Shown here: positions 18,311 through 26,576 of the stretch, in pieces
Numbering within the stretch: position 1 is the stretch's first letter
Layout of the letters: each line of letters begins with the position of its first letter
Source of the DNA: Burkholderia sp. WP9
GTDB taxonomy: Bacteria > Pseudomonadota > Gammaproteobacteria > Burkholderiales > Burkholderiaceae
Reading direction: 5' to 3'
Assembly (NCBI RefSeq): GCF_900104795.1
Contig: NZ_FNTG01000001.1
Coordinates: 1,178,001 to 1,242,000, forward strand
DNA: 64,000 nt
Program-made: the position numbers and the translations under genes
The notes under the pieces: model-generated
Databases searched by the model: none
The model's input: only the letters and a program-made list of their open reading frames with translations
Told to the model about the DNA's origin: nothing

Positions 18311-19714
18311 TCAGCTCATCTGAGCATAGGCGGGAAACGACACCTCGACCGTGAGGCCTCGTTCGCCAATGCCCGCACCCAGACGCAGGCTCGCGCCGAA
18401 GTGCTCCGCGATCCGCGCAACAATCGACAGACCCAGCCCGCTGCCGGTGGCCTGATTGCCGGTCGCGCGAAAGAAACGATTCGTCAGACGGTCGAGATCG
18501 TCGGGCGCGACGCCGGGGCCGTCGTCGCGTACGCTCACCTGCACGCGGTCTTCGGCGTGCTGCACGGCTACTTCTATGTTGCCGCCGGCGCGGCCGTACT
18601 TGATCGCGTTATCGAGCAGATTGTCGAGCAGTATGCCGATCAGCACGGGCTCCGCGTTGATCTCGGCGCGCATGTCGCCCTTGAGCATGACGTGAATGTT
18701 TTTCTGCTGGGCGTTGCGCTCGTTGGCGAGCAGCGCGTCTTTTGCCACCACGGCGGGTTTGAGCGGCGCCGTCGACATGGTTTCGTGCGCGTCCAGACGC
18801 GCGAGCAGCAGCAATTGCTCCGCGAGCCGCGCGCTGCGATCGACGCCTTGCACCACGCGTTCCATTGCCAGCCGTTGCCGCGCTTCGTCCGTTTCGGCCA
18901 GTGCGACCTGTGCCTGCACCTTGATCGCGGCCAGCGGCGTTTTCAGTTCATGAGAGGCGTCGGCGGTGAACGCGCGCTCGCGCTCCAGCGAGTGCAGCAA
19001 ACGCGAGAGCAGCAGATTGATCGCATCGACGAGCGGTCGCACCTCGGTCGGCGCGCGGCCGATATCGACCGGTTCCAGCCGGTTCACGCCGCGCGTACGG
19101 ATCGCACCCGAGAGCACCCGGAGCGGCGCGAGGCTCCAGCCGATGCTGAACCACACCAGCACCGCCAGCACCGGCAGCGCGATCAGCGTGGGGCGGGCGA
19201 TCCGGCTCGCGACGCCGCTCACCAGGTCGCTGCGCGTGTTGGCCGGTTCGAAGACGCGCACGGTGTGGCCGAGCAGCGTGTCGCGCAAGGTGAACGAGTG
19301 ATACATCTGGCCGCCGAGCGTGATGTCCCGCGCGCCGCTCGCGGCCGGCACCGGAAGATCCCATGCGTTGAGCGCGCGCAATTGCGGGCTGCCCGCCAGC
19401 ACTTCGCCGTTCGCGCCGCGCACCTGAAAGAGGGCGTCGCGGGGCAGCGAATCGTCGTCGTCACTGTCGTTGGCGCCGGGATCACCGCCTTTTTCTTCTT
19501 CGCGCACGTCGATGCGCGCGTTGGCGAGCGTGGTCAGATTGCGCTCATCGAGCAGCGCGAGAATCTGCGCGAGTTCGGCGAGCCGCGCCCCTTCCCATTC
19601 GCTCACTTCGCGGACGGCCTGGCGATAGCTCGACACGAGCGCAATGCCCCACATCAGCACGATGCTCGCGAGAACCAGCAGCACGAGCCGCCGGCGGATC
19701 GACGCGCCCATCAT
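18311..19714 (-). CDS. Sensor histidine kinase, QseC/PmrB-like
   Basis: 467-residue inner-membrane kinase. Transmembrane helix 1 at about residues 8-28, a periplasmic domain of ~135 residues with a strikingly acidic patch (REEEKGG... then DSDDDDS at about 70-90), transmembrane helix 2 at about 175-195, a HAMP-like linker, the phospho-acceptor His in ADASHELKTPLAAIK, and the ATPase motifs NLLDNAIKYG, DDGPGV and GSGLGLSIV. Acidic periplasmic residues bind Fe(III)/cations in PmrB, so cation sensing is plausible. The start overlaps the regulator stop (ATGA). It lies between the two hopanoid operons. Confidence 0.92.
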   Translation of the reverse strand: MMGASIRRRLVLLVLASIVLMWGIALVSSYRQAVREVSEWEGARLAELAQILALLDERNLTTLANARIDVREEEKGGDPGANDSDDDDSLPRDALFQVRGANGEVLAGSPQLRALNAWDLPVPAASGARDITLGGQMYHSFTLRDTLLGHTVRVFEPANTRSDLVSGVASRIARPTLIALPVLAVLVWFSIGWSLAPLRVLSGAIRTRGVNRLEPVDIGRAPTEVRPLVDAINLLLSRLLHSLERERAFTADASHELKTPLAAIKVQAQVALAETDEARQRLAMERVVQGVDRSARLAEQLLLLARLDAHETMSTAPLKPAVVAKDALLANERNAQQKNIHVMLKGDMRAEINAEPVLIGILLDNLLDNAIKYGRAGGNIEVAVQHAEDRVQVSVRDDGPGVAPDDLDRLTNRFFRATGNQATGSGLGLSIVARIAEHFGASLRLGAGIGERGLTVEVSFPAYAQMS

Positions 19715-20370
19715 TCTTTCTCCACCACGTAGCCGATATTGCGCACCGTCTTGATCAGCTTCGCGCCGAGCTTCTTGCGCAGATTGGACACGTGCACCTC
19801 GATCGCGTTGCTCTCGATTTCTTCCTGCCAGCCATACAGGCTTTCTTCAAGACGCGAACGCGACTGCGGTATGCCCTGGTTGGTCAGCAACTGCATCAGG
19901 ATGGCCCATTCGCGCGAGGTGAGCGGCACGCGTTTCGCGCCCACTTCGACGGTTTGAGCGGCCGGATTGACCGTCAGGTCCTGATAGCGGATCTGCTCGA
20001 CGCTGCGGCCTTGCGCACGGCGCAGCAGAGCCCGGCAGCGCGCGATCAGCTCGGTCAGGTCGAAAGGCTTGCCGACGTAGTCGTCGGCACCCGCTTCGAG
20101 GCCATCGACCCGGTCGACCACCGTGCCCCGCGCGGTCAACACCAGCACCGGCACGTGCTTGCCCGAATCGCGCAGCCGTTTGAGCAGATCCATGCCCGAT
20201 ACGCGCGGTAACCCGAGATCGAGCACCACCAGCGCGTACGCGGTGGTGTCGAGCGCGAGACCGGCCTTGTGGCCGTCGCGGGCCCAGTCGACCGTGAAGC
20301 CGGCTTGGCGCAGTCCTGCTTCGACACCGCAGCCAATCAGATCGTCGTCTTCTACGAGGAGTACGCGCAT
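19711..20370 (-). CDS. OmpR/PhoB-family response regulator, QseB/PmrA-like
   Basis: 219 residues: receiver domain (acidic pocket Glu8/Asp9, phospho-Asp51 in LDLGLP, Lys in GKPFDL) and a C-terminal winged helix (about 125-217, LTSREWAILMQLLTNQG, SNAIEVHVSNLRKKLG). The start is placed at MRVLLVEDDD, which fits the family; a longer in-frame version is possible. It is promoter-proximal in the operon with the kinase. A PmrA-box-like site 119 bp upstream reads equally well in its direction (CTGAAG-N5-CTTAAG-N10-TATAAA), suggesting autoregulation and control of both hopanoid operons. Confidence 0.93.
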   Translation of the reverse strand: MRVLLVEDDDLIGCGVEAGLRQAGFTVDWARDGHKAGLALDTTAYALVVLDLGLPRVSGMDLLKRLRDSGKHVPVLVLTARGTVVDRVDGLEAGADDYVGKPFDLTELIARCRALLRRAQGRSVEQIRYQDLTVNPAAQTVEVGAKRVPLTSREWAILMQLLTNQGIPQSRSRLEESLYGWQEEIESNAIEVHVSNLRKKLGAKLIKTVRNIGYVVEKE

Positions 20371-20472
20371 GGGTCCATTCATTCCATTCGATGTTTTTTG
20401 CATGGCGGCCGGCAGGTCAAGTCAGGTGTCGAACCGCAGCCCGAAGTTTAACCATGCTGTTCATAACACGCT

Positions 20473-20521
20473 TTATACGCCTTCTTCCTTAAGGTTTCCT
20501 TCAGCTTGACTCGCTACTATC
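20473..20521. promoter_or_regulatory. Bidirectional PmrA-box-like promoter
   Basis: Half-sites CTTAAG (20489-20494) and CTTCAG (20500-20505), 5 nt apart. Rightward, 10 nt separates the second half-site from a -10-like TACTAT (20516-20521). Leftward, the same box reads CTGAAG-N5-CTTAAG and again 10 nt separates it from TATAAA (20478-20473). It therefore sits correctly for both the rightward membrane protein-hpnI-hpnK operon and the leftward regulator-kinase operon. The 17-bp core is identical to that before hpnJ at 14411. Confidence 0.75.
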
Positions 20522-20699
20522 GGCCATCAACAGATCCTTGTGGCGGCGCCATTGCAAGCACGCGGCCTCGCGTCTGTTGCAACGTCTTTGCAGTTCAATC
20601 GTAGGCATCTCGATGGAATGGACGGTCGGCCGTTTTTCGGGCCGACGGGTCGCGCCGAGGCAAGGCGCCAGGCATTTCGTCAGGCAACGAGACCGAGTC

Positions 20700-21050
20700 A
20701 TGAAGCCAGTCACCCTCGATATGCTGCGCGCCCACCTGCTGGTGGCTTCGCTTACGGCCATGGGCGCGGAGTTGCTCGTGTGCCTCGGGCTGCTGGTGTG
20801 GCCGGTTTCGGAGCACGCCTTCGGTTCCACGCCGTTCCGGCTTTTGGCCGTGGCGGTGATTGTCAGCGGTGTGATCGTCACGCGCCAGTTCGCGCACGCC
20901 GCTTTCGACTTCGCTCTGCAGGGTCATTACGCCACAGGCGCCGGCCGGCCCGCACGGTCTGTCGCGGTCGCCTCGAACTGTCCGCGGCGCTGGCTCGTGA
21001 TTCTTCATCTGCGCCTGACCGGCAGACCGTTCGTGCTCGCCGAGCATTGA
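20700..21050 (+). CDS. Small membrane protein ahead of hpnI
   Basis: 116 residues, starting at the ATG after GAGACCGAGTC. Two hydrophobic helices are clear (about residues 8-35, LLVASLTAMGAELLVCLGLL, and about 42-62, FRLLAVAVIVSGVIVTRQF), with a short basic C-terminal tail. It is not recognised. It ends 12 bp before hpnI and should be the first gene of the PmrA-box-driven operon, with a ~170-nt leader. Its position suggests a part in hopanoid head-group synthesis or placement; this is inference only. Confidence 0.7.
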   Translation: MKPVTLDMLRAHLLVASLTAMGAELLVCLGLLVWPVSEHAFGSTPFRLLAVAVIVSGVIVTRQFAHAAFDFALQGHYATGAGRPARSVAVASNCPRRWLVILHLRLTGRPFVLAEH

Positions 21051-21062
21051 CGGAATGGGACG

Positions 21063-22337
21063 ATGGCGGCGCACGCATTAACAGCATGCCAATGGGTCCT
21101 GCTCGGCGGATGCGTCGGCGCTTCGCTGTACGCGCTGCTGGCGGCGGTTGCGATGCCGTTTTTCGCCTCTCGCCGGCGCGTAGCGGGTAGTCCTGCTCAA
21201 GGCGCTTCGCGCAACTCGCATGCGTTGTATCCCTTCAAACATGTCGGTGTCAGCGTGCTCAAGCCGCTGTGCGGCGCCGAGCCACGGCTCTACGAAAATC
21301 TGCGGACCTTCTGCGAGCAGCGCCATGGATACTTCCAGCTGGTGCTCGGCGTGTCCTCGCCCGACGACCCGGCCATTGCCGTGGTCCGCCGGCTTCAGGC
21401 GGCCTATCCATTGCACGACATCGAACTCGCGATCGATACGCGCGTGCACGGCAGCAATCTCAAGGTCAGCAATCTGATCAACATGGCGGAGCGGGCCCGC
21501 CATGAGGTGATCGTGATCGCCGATAGCGACATTGCCGTCGAAGACCATTATCTAGACAGCGTGGCCGCGCCGCTCGCGGATCCGCGCGTGGGCGTGGTCA
21601 CGTGTCTTTACGTGGCCCAAGGTGTCGGCGGTTTCTGGCCGCGCGTGGGCGCGCTCTTCATCAACGAATGGTTCGCGCCGTCGGTGCGTGTCGCGCACGC
21701 GGCCGGTTCGCGCAGTTTCGGCTTCGGTGCGACGCTCGCTTTGCGGCGCGCGACACTCGAGCGCATCGGCGGTTTCGAGGTGCTGAAAAACTGTCTCGCG
21801 GACGATTACTGGCTGGCCGAACACGTGCGCGCCCTCGGGCTGCAGACCGTACTCTCGCGCGTGATCGTGGCCACCGACGTGATCGAGCCGACGTTCTCCG
21901 CGCTGTGGCAACGCGAAACGCGCTGGCTGCGCACGATCCGCTCGGTGAACCCGCTCGGCTTCGCGTTCCTCTTCATCACCTTTCCCACGCCCTGGCTGCT
22001 GACCGGCGCGTGGCTCACCGCCAGCCTTGCTGCGAATACGTCCCATGCGGCCCACGTGTGGGCCGAACTCACGTGCGCAACCAGCACGACGATCGGCCTC
22101 GCTGCCCGTCTGCTGTTGCATTGGCGCTCCGCGCGTCATGGGCGTACTTTCTGGCGTGATCTGCCGCTCGTGCCCTTGCGCGATGCCTTGCTGGCGTTGC
22201 AGTGGCTGGCGGGCGCGTTCGGCTCGCACGTGGTGTGGCGCGGTGCGCGCGTGCCCGTCGAGACTTCCACGTCGAGGGCGGCACGCGGCGGCGCGATGAA
22301 CGTGATGGATGTCGCGGAGGCGTCCGATGGTCGCTAA
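21063..22337 (+). CDS. hpnI: Bacteriohopanetetrol glucosamine glycosyltransferase HpnI
   Basis: 424-residue membrane GT2/GT21 transferase. N-terminal transmembrane helix, VGVSVLKPLCGAEPRLYENL, DxD region IADSDIAVEDHYLDS, acceptor-site Asp pair in KNCLADDYWLAEHV, RW motif WQRETRWLRTIR, then C-terminal hydrophobic helices. HpnI transfers N-acetylglucosamine to bacteriohopanetetrol. It overlaps hpnK by 11 bp, the arrangement expected for the transferase whose product HpnK deacetylates. It is paralogous to the transferase after hpnJ at 15954. Confidence 0.9.
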   Translation: MAAHALTACQWVLLGGCVGASLYALLAAVAMPFFASRRRVAGSPAQGASRNSHALYPFKHVGVSVLKPLCGAEPRLYENLRTFCEQRHGYFQLVLGVSSPDDPAIAVVRRLQAAYPLHDIELAIDTRVHGSNLKVSNLINMAERARHEVIVIADSDIAVEDHYLDSVAAPLADPRVGVVTCLYVAQGVGGFWPRVGALFINEWFAPSVRVAHAAGSRSFGFGATLALRRATLERIGGFEVLKNCLADDYWLAEHVRALGLQTVLSRVIVATDVIEPTFSALWQRETRWLRTIRSVNPLGFAFLFITFPTPWLLTGAWLTASLAANTSHAAHVWAELTCATSTTIGLAARLLLHWRSARHGRTFWRDLPLVPLRDALLALQWLAGAFGSHVVWRGARVPVETSTSRAARGGAMNVMDVAEASDGR

Positions 22338-23151
22338 GCCGCGCGGACTCATCGTGACCGCCGACGATTTCGGACTGCACGCGCGCGTGAACGAGGCGGT
22401 CGAGCGCGCGCATCGCGACGGCGTGCTCAGCGCCGCGAGCCTGATGGTCGGCGCGCCGGCCGCCGGCGACGCGGTGGCGCGCGCCCGTGCGTTGCCGCAA
22501 CTGCGGGTCGGTTTGCATCTGGTGCTGGCTGACGGCGTCGCGAGCGCGCCGCGCGAGCGGATTGCGGCTTTGGTCGACGAACATGGCCGCTTTGGCAGCA
22601 ACATGGTGTGGGACGGCGTGAGGTTCTTTTTCTTGCCGCACGTGCGCAAGCAGCTTGCGCGGGAAGTTCGCGCGCAGTTCGAGGCCTTCGCGAACACCGG
22701 TCTGACGCTCGATCATGTCAACACCCACAAGCACTTTCATTTGCACCCGACGGTGCTCGGGCTGATTCTGGAAATCGGCCGCGAATACGGAATGAAGGCC
22801 ATGCGCTTGCCGTTCGAAGCGAATGCGCCGCCATGGTTGCGGCCGTGGATCGCGCGGGTCGAGGCGCGTCTGGATCGCGCGGGCATCGCGCATAACGATT
22901 ATGTGGTGGGGATCGCGGATAGCGGGCGGATGGACGAGGCGGCGTGGCTTGCGGCGCTCGCCGATCTGCCGCATGGGGTGGGGGAGATTTATTGCCATCC
23001 GGCGGTGGCGGGCGAGCGGGCGTTGAGCGACGGCATGCGCGATTACCGGCACGAGGCGGAATTGCAAGCGCTGTTGTCGGCGAAGGTTGCCATGGCGATT
23101 CGCGCGGCGGGAGTGCGGGTCGGCGGGTTTGGGGATGTGCTGGCCGGGTAG
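22327..23151 (+). CDS. hpnK: Hopanoid biosynthesis deacetylase HpnK (YdjC-like)
   Basis: 274 residues from the ATG after GCGGAGGCGTCCG, overlapping hpnI. YdjC/ChbG-type metal-dependent deacetylase fold: the N-terminal TADDFGLHARVNEAV carries the Asp pair, THKHFHLHPTV the metal His residues, and EIYCHPA a further His. HpnK removes the acetyl group from N-acetylglucosaminyl-bacteriohopanetetrol, giving the free amine that HpnJ then remodels; the cationic amino hopanoid is relevant to polymyxin resistance. Last gene in its operon. Confidence 0.92.
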   Translation: MVAKPRGLIVTADDFGLHARVNEAVERAHRDGVLSAASLMVGAPAAGDAVARARALPQLRVGLHLVLADGVASAPRERIAALVDEHGRFGSNMVWDGVRFFFLPHVRKQLAREVRAQFEAFANTGLTLDHVNTHKHFHLHPTVLGLILEIGREYGMKAMRLPFEANAPPWLRPWIARVEARLDRAGIAHNDYVVGIADSGRMDEAAWLAALADLPHGVGEIYCHPAVAGERALSDGMRDYRHEAELQALLSAKVAMAIRAAGVRVGGFGDVLAG

Positions 23152-23174
23152 TTTTGCGGTCGGCGCTAAAGGGC

Positions 23175-24155
23175 CTAATGTTTCCCGGACGAAAGCGCCG
23201 GAGGTGGCTCGCTCGACGCATCTCCAGACGGGGGACTCAGCGTCGCGTCCAGTTCCGACGCGCTCGACACCTGGCGCAATTCATCGGCGATGATCGACAC
23301 CAGCGCATCCGCCGCGGCGCTCAACGGGCGTCGCGGATGGGTCACGCACACGATATGCCGCACGATGCGCGGCGCGAGAATGGGGTAGGCGCGCAGGCTG
23401 CCCTGGCGCACCCCGCGCTGCACGGCGATACGCGGCAGGATGGTTGCGAAGTGGGTACTCTCCACCAGTTTCACGATCGTGCTCAACACGTCGATCTCGA
23501 AGCGCGGCGCGAGCAGCACGTCTTCATGCTGTGCAGCCGTATCGAGCACGCCCCGCAAGCCGTGACGCTTGGTCGGCAGCACCAGTTCCAGTTCCGGCAG
23601 TTGCGCGAGTTCGATCGCGTGCGGCAACTCGGGTCCGTGCTCGGCGCTCGTCACCAGCACCATTTCCTCGTCGAGCAAGGGCTGCGCGTCGAGTGAGAGA
23701 CGTGCGCGCGGTTTGTTGATCAGCGCCGCGTCGAGCTGGCCGCCCGCCACCCAGTCGATGAAAGTCGCGCTGTAGCCGTCCGCCACGGTCACTTCGACAT
23801 GGGGGTAACGCGCATGGAAACGCGACAGCGCATCGGCCAGCACGCTTTCCGTGACCGATGCGATCAGCCCGATCGACACATGCCCGGTCACCACCTCGTC
23901 GCGCTGCACGAGTTGCTGACGGGCATGCGCGAGATCGCGCATGATCGGCAGAAACAGCCGGTACATCAGCCGGCCGGCCGCTGTCGGCGCCATGCCGTGC
24001 GCGTTGCGCTCGAAGAGCTGCTGGTGCAGTTCGTCCTCGAGTTTGGCAATCTGCATGCTGAGCGCGGGCTGCACGATGTTCAGGCGTTTTGCCGCCCGCG
24101 TGACCGAACCGTCCTCGAAGAGCGCGATGAAATACTGGATTTGCCTGAGGTCCAT
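23175..24155 (-). CDS. hmfR: LysR-type regulator of furan catabolism, copy 1
   Basis: 326 residues. N-terminal helix-turn-helix (MDLRQIQYFIALFEDGSVTR, ending about residue 60) and a type-2 periplasmic-binding effector domain (about 90-300). It is divergent from hmfF, the usual place for a LysR activator of the adjacent operon. It is a close paralogue of the LysR protein at 36665-37588 (shared ALFEDGSVTRAAKRLNIVQP, DEEMVLVTSA, ATILPR). The C-terminal ~25 residues (SPPSGDASSEPPPA) are an unconserved tail. Symbol by analogy with hmfR of Cupriavidus basilensis. Confidence 0.85.
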   Translation of the reverse strand: MDLRQIQYFIALFEDGSVTRAAKRLNIVQPALSMQIAKLEDELHQQLFERNAHGMAPTAAGRLMYRLFLPIMRDLAHARQQLVQRDEVVTGHVSIGLIASVTESVLADALSRFHARYPHVEVTVADGYSATFIDWVAGGQLDAALINKPRARLSLDAQPLLDEEMVLVTSAEHGPELPHAIELAQLPELELVLPTKRHGLRGVLDTAAQHEDVLLAPRFEIDVLSTIVKLVESTHFATILPRIAVQRGVRQGSLRAYPILAPRIVRHIVCVTHPRRPLSAAADALVSIIADELRQVSSASELDATLSPPSGDASSEPPPALSSGKH

Positions 24156-24472
24156 GTTGGTATGAATAAAACATCAGCAAACGTAATGAGAACGGCGCGC
24201 CGTATCAGATGAAAACGGGAGCCGCGCGCCATCAATGCCTGCAAAGCGTGGCTGCGGCCCTCCGCCATGGTCGGCGACCCGCGCGGTGGCTCGCGGTCTC
24301 CATTGATAACCTGCCTACAATTGCCTGTCATTGGTGCTAACACGCATATCATCAGGAATGATCCAGCGCATCAATAATCAATATTAGAAGTTATAAGCCG
24401 ATCTCGTTACGCTTCCGTCATCAACTGGCCGTCCGGTTCGGACATGAAGCCGGGGCACGGATGGAGACGTAA
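24156..24472. promoter_or_regulatory. Divergent hmfR / hmfF control region
   Basis: About 315 bp between the LysR gene and hmfF with no gene. The stretch 24340-24400 is clearly A+T-rich (for example ATAATCAATATTAGAAG at 24374-24390) and is the likely place for LysR binding (T-N11-A dyads) and the hmf promoter, but no single site is convincing enough to call. Confidence 0.4.
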
Positions 24473-25957
24473 ATGAATACTCGCGATGCCGCATCGCCCG
24501 GCACTTTCCACCTGAGGTGGGGCCGCCCGTCGGGCGTGCTCACGCTGCGTGACTGGCTGGCGCACCTGGCGCACACAGGCCGGCTGGCCACGATCGACCA
24601 ACCGGTTGCGCTCGAACACGAACTCGCCGCGATTGCGAAGCGCCTCGACGGCACGCAAGCCGCTTTCTTCACGAAGCCGGGCGGTCACGACGTGCCGGTG
24701 GTCAGCGGTTTCATGTCGCGCCGCGGCTGGATCGCCGAAGCAATGGGCGTGGCCGAGGCCGATCTGCTCGCGCGCTTTCGCGACGCGGCCGATCAGCCGG
24801 TTGCCTCGAAGGAAATTCCACGCGCCGAGGCGCCCTGCCAGCAGGTCGTGCATACCAGCGGCATCGACCTTCACCAGCTGCTGCCGATTCCCACGCACAG
24901 CGAACACGACAACGGGCCGTATATCACCGCCGGTCTCGTGATTGCGCGTAATCCGCGTACCGGCGTGCAGAACGTGTCGATCAACCGCATTCAGGTGCAT
25001 GGGCCGGACCGCATGGCGATCCTGCTGCTGCCGCGCCACTTGTACGCCTTCCAGAAAGCCGCGGAAGAAGCGGGTGAGGCCCTCGACGTCGCCATCGCGA
25101 TCGGCGTCGATCCGCTGACCATGCTCGCCTCGCAAGCCATCTCCCCAATCGATTCCGACGAACTCGAAATCGCCGGCGCACTGCATGGCGCGCCGCTGCC
25201 GGTGGTCAAATGCGTGAGCAACGGCGTCGACGTGCCGGCCTACGCCGAGATCGTGATAGAAGGGCGCATTCTGCCGAACGTGCGCGAACTGGAAGGCCCA
25301 TTCGGCGAATTCCCGAAGTACTACAGCGCGCAGGAAGCGCGCGAGGTGATCGAAGTCACCGCGGTGACGCATCGCGAGAAGCCGATTTTTCATACGATCG
25401 TGCCGGCGGAAATGGAGCATCTGCTGCTCGGCGCGATTCCACGCGAGGCGACGCTGCTCGCGCATCTGCAGCGTAGTCATCCCAACGTGAAGGACGTGCA
25501 TCTGTCCGTGGGCGGCGTGTGCCGCTATCACCTGTGGGTGCAGTTCGAGAAGAAGCGCGAAGGCGAAGCGAAGAACGTGATTCTGTGCGCATTCGGCGCG
25601 CACTACGACATCAAGCAGGTCGTGGTGGTCGACACCGATGTGGACGTGCACGATCCGGCCGAAATCGAATGGGCCATCGCCACGCGCTTCCAGGCCGACC
25701 GCGACCTCGTCGTGATCGAAGGCGCGCAAGGCTCGCCGCTCGATCCGTCCACCACCGTCGGTCAGCCCGAGGACGCGCCGCCGCATCTGCAAGGCGTGAG
25801 CGCCAAGATGGGATTCGACGCCACGCGGCCCGTGGTGTATCCGTCGCACGTGTTCACGCGGGTGCGCATTCCGGGGCAGGACACGGTGAATCTGGAGACC
25901 CTCGTGGCCGCCGACAACACCGCGTTCGACACGTATCTGGGTGGCGCACATGGCTGA
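24473..25957 (+). CDS. hmfF: 2,5-furandicarboxylate decarboxylase, UbiD family
   Basis: 494-residue UbiD-type decarboxylase that needs prenylated FMN made by its UbiX partner. Family segments: HTSGIDLHQLLPIPTHSEHD, NVSINRIQVHGPDRMAI (cofactor/metal region), ELEGPFGEFPKYYS (with catalytic-region Glu) and AFGAHYDIKQVVVVD. In the hmf pathway it decarboxylates 2,5-furandicarboxylate to 2-furoate. First gene of the operon; it overlaps hmfG by 8 bp. Assignment to furandicarboxylate rather than another aromatic acid rests on the complete hmf set downstream. Confidence 0.9.
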   Translation: MNTRDAASPGTFHLRWGRPSGVLTLRDWLAHLAHTGRLATIDQPVALEHELAAIAKRLDGTQAAFFTKPGGHDVPVVSGFMSRRGWIAEAMGVAEADLLARFRDAADQPVASKEIPRAEAPCQQVVHTSGIDLHQLLPIPTHSEHDNGPYITAGLVIARNPRTGVQNVSINRIQVHGPDRMAILLLPRHLYAFQKAAEEAGEALDVAIAIGVDPLTMLASQAISPIDSDELEIAGALHGAPLPVVKCVSNGVDVPAYAEIVIEGRILPNVRELEGPFGEFPKYYSAQEAREVIEVTAVTHREKPIFHTIVPAEMEHLLLGAIPREATLLAHLQRSHPNVKDVHLSVGGVCRYHLWVQFEKKREGEAKNVILCAFGAHYDIKQVVVVDTDVDVHDPAEIEWAIATRFQADRDLVVIEGAQGSPLDPSTTVGQPEDAPPHLQGVSAKMGFDATRPVVYPSHVFTRVRIPGQDTVNLETLVAADNTAFDTYLGGAHG

Positions 25958-26576
25958 GTACGGACACCAGCCTCAGCGCATCGTCGTCGGCATTTCCGGC
26001 GCGAGCGGCGCGCTGATCGCCGTGCGTCTGCTGGCGGCGTTGCGCCGCCTCGGCACGCACGAAACGCATCTGATCGTGTCGGCCTCCGGCGCGGTCACGG
26101 CGGCGCAGGAACTCGGCATGACGCGCGGCGACCTCGAGCGTCTCGCCGACGTGGTCTACAACGTGCGCGACATTGGCGCGGCAGTGGCGAGCGGTTCGTT
26201 CATCACGGCGGGCATGGTGATCGCGCCGTGCTCGATGAAGACGCTCGCGGGCGTGGCCAACGGTTTTGCCGACAACCTGCTCACGCGCGCCGCCGATGTG
26301 ATGCTCAAGGAGCGCCGCCGGCTCGTGCTGGTCGCACGCGAAACGCCGCTCAATCTCGCGCATCTGCGCAACATGACTTCCGTCACGGAGATGGGCGGGA
26401 TCGTCATGCCGCCGGTGCCCGCTTTCTACGCGCATCCCAGGACGATCGAGGACGTGGTCGATCACACGGTAGGCCGTATTCTCGATCTGTTCGGGATCGA
26501 GCATCGGGAGATCGCGCAGCGTTGGAGCGGACTTGCGGACGAATTCGCGGCGCGCCGCTCGGGAGACGACGAATGA
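25950..26576 (+). CDS. hmfG: Flavin prenyltransferase, UbiX family
   Basis: 208 residues from the ATG overlapping the hmfF stop (an in-frame GTG 9 bp earlier is possible). Typical UbiX: the FMN site GISGASGALIAVRLL near the N-terminus, SGSFITAGMVIAPCSMKTLA, and the C-terminal TEMGGIVMPPVPAFY. It attaches a prenyl group to FMN to make the cofactor of HmfF. Its stop overlaps the hmfA start (ATGA). Confidence 0.93.
   Translation: MAEYGHQPQRIVVGISGASGALIAVRLLAALRRLGTHETHLIVSASGAVTAAQELGMTRGDLERLADVVYNVRDIGAAVASGSFITAGMVIAPCSMKTLAGVANGFADNLLTRAADVMLKERRRLVLVARETPLNLAHLRNMTSVTEMGGIVMPPVPAFYAHPRTIEDVVDHTVGRILDLFGIEHREIAQRWSGLADEFAARRSGDDE

Noticed and set aside
20538..20699. Upstream extension of the membrane-protein frame before hpnI
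   Set aside because: The added 54 residues are Arg/Cys-rich and non-hydrophobic, and would start almost at the predicted transcription start.
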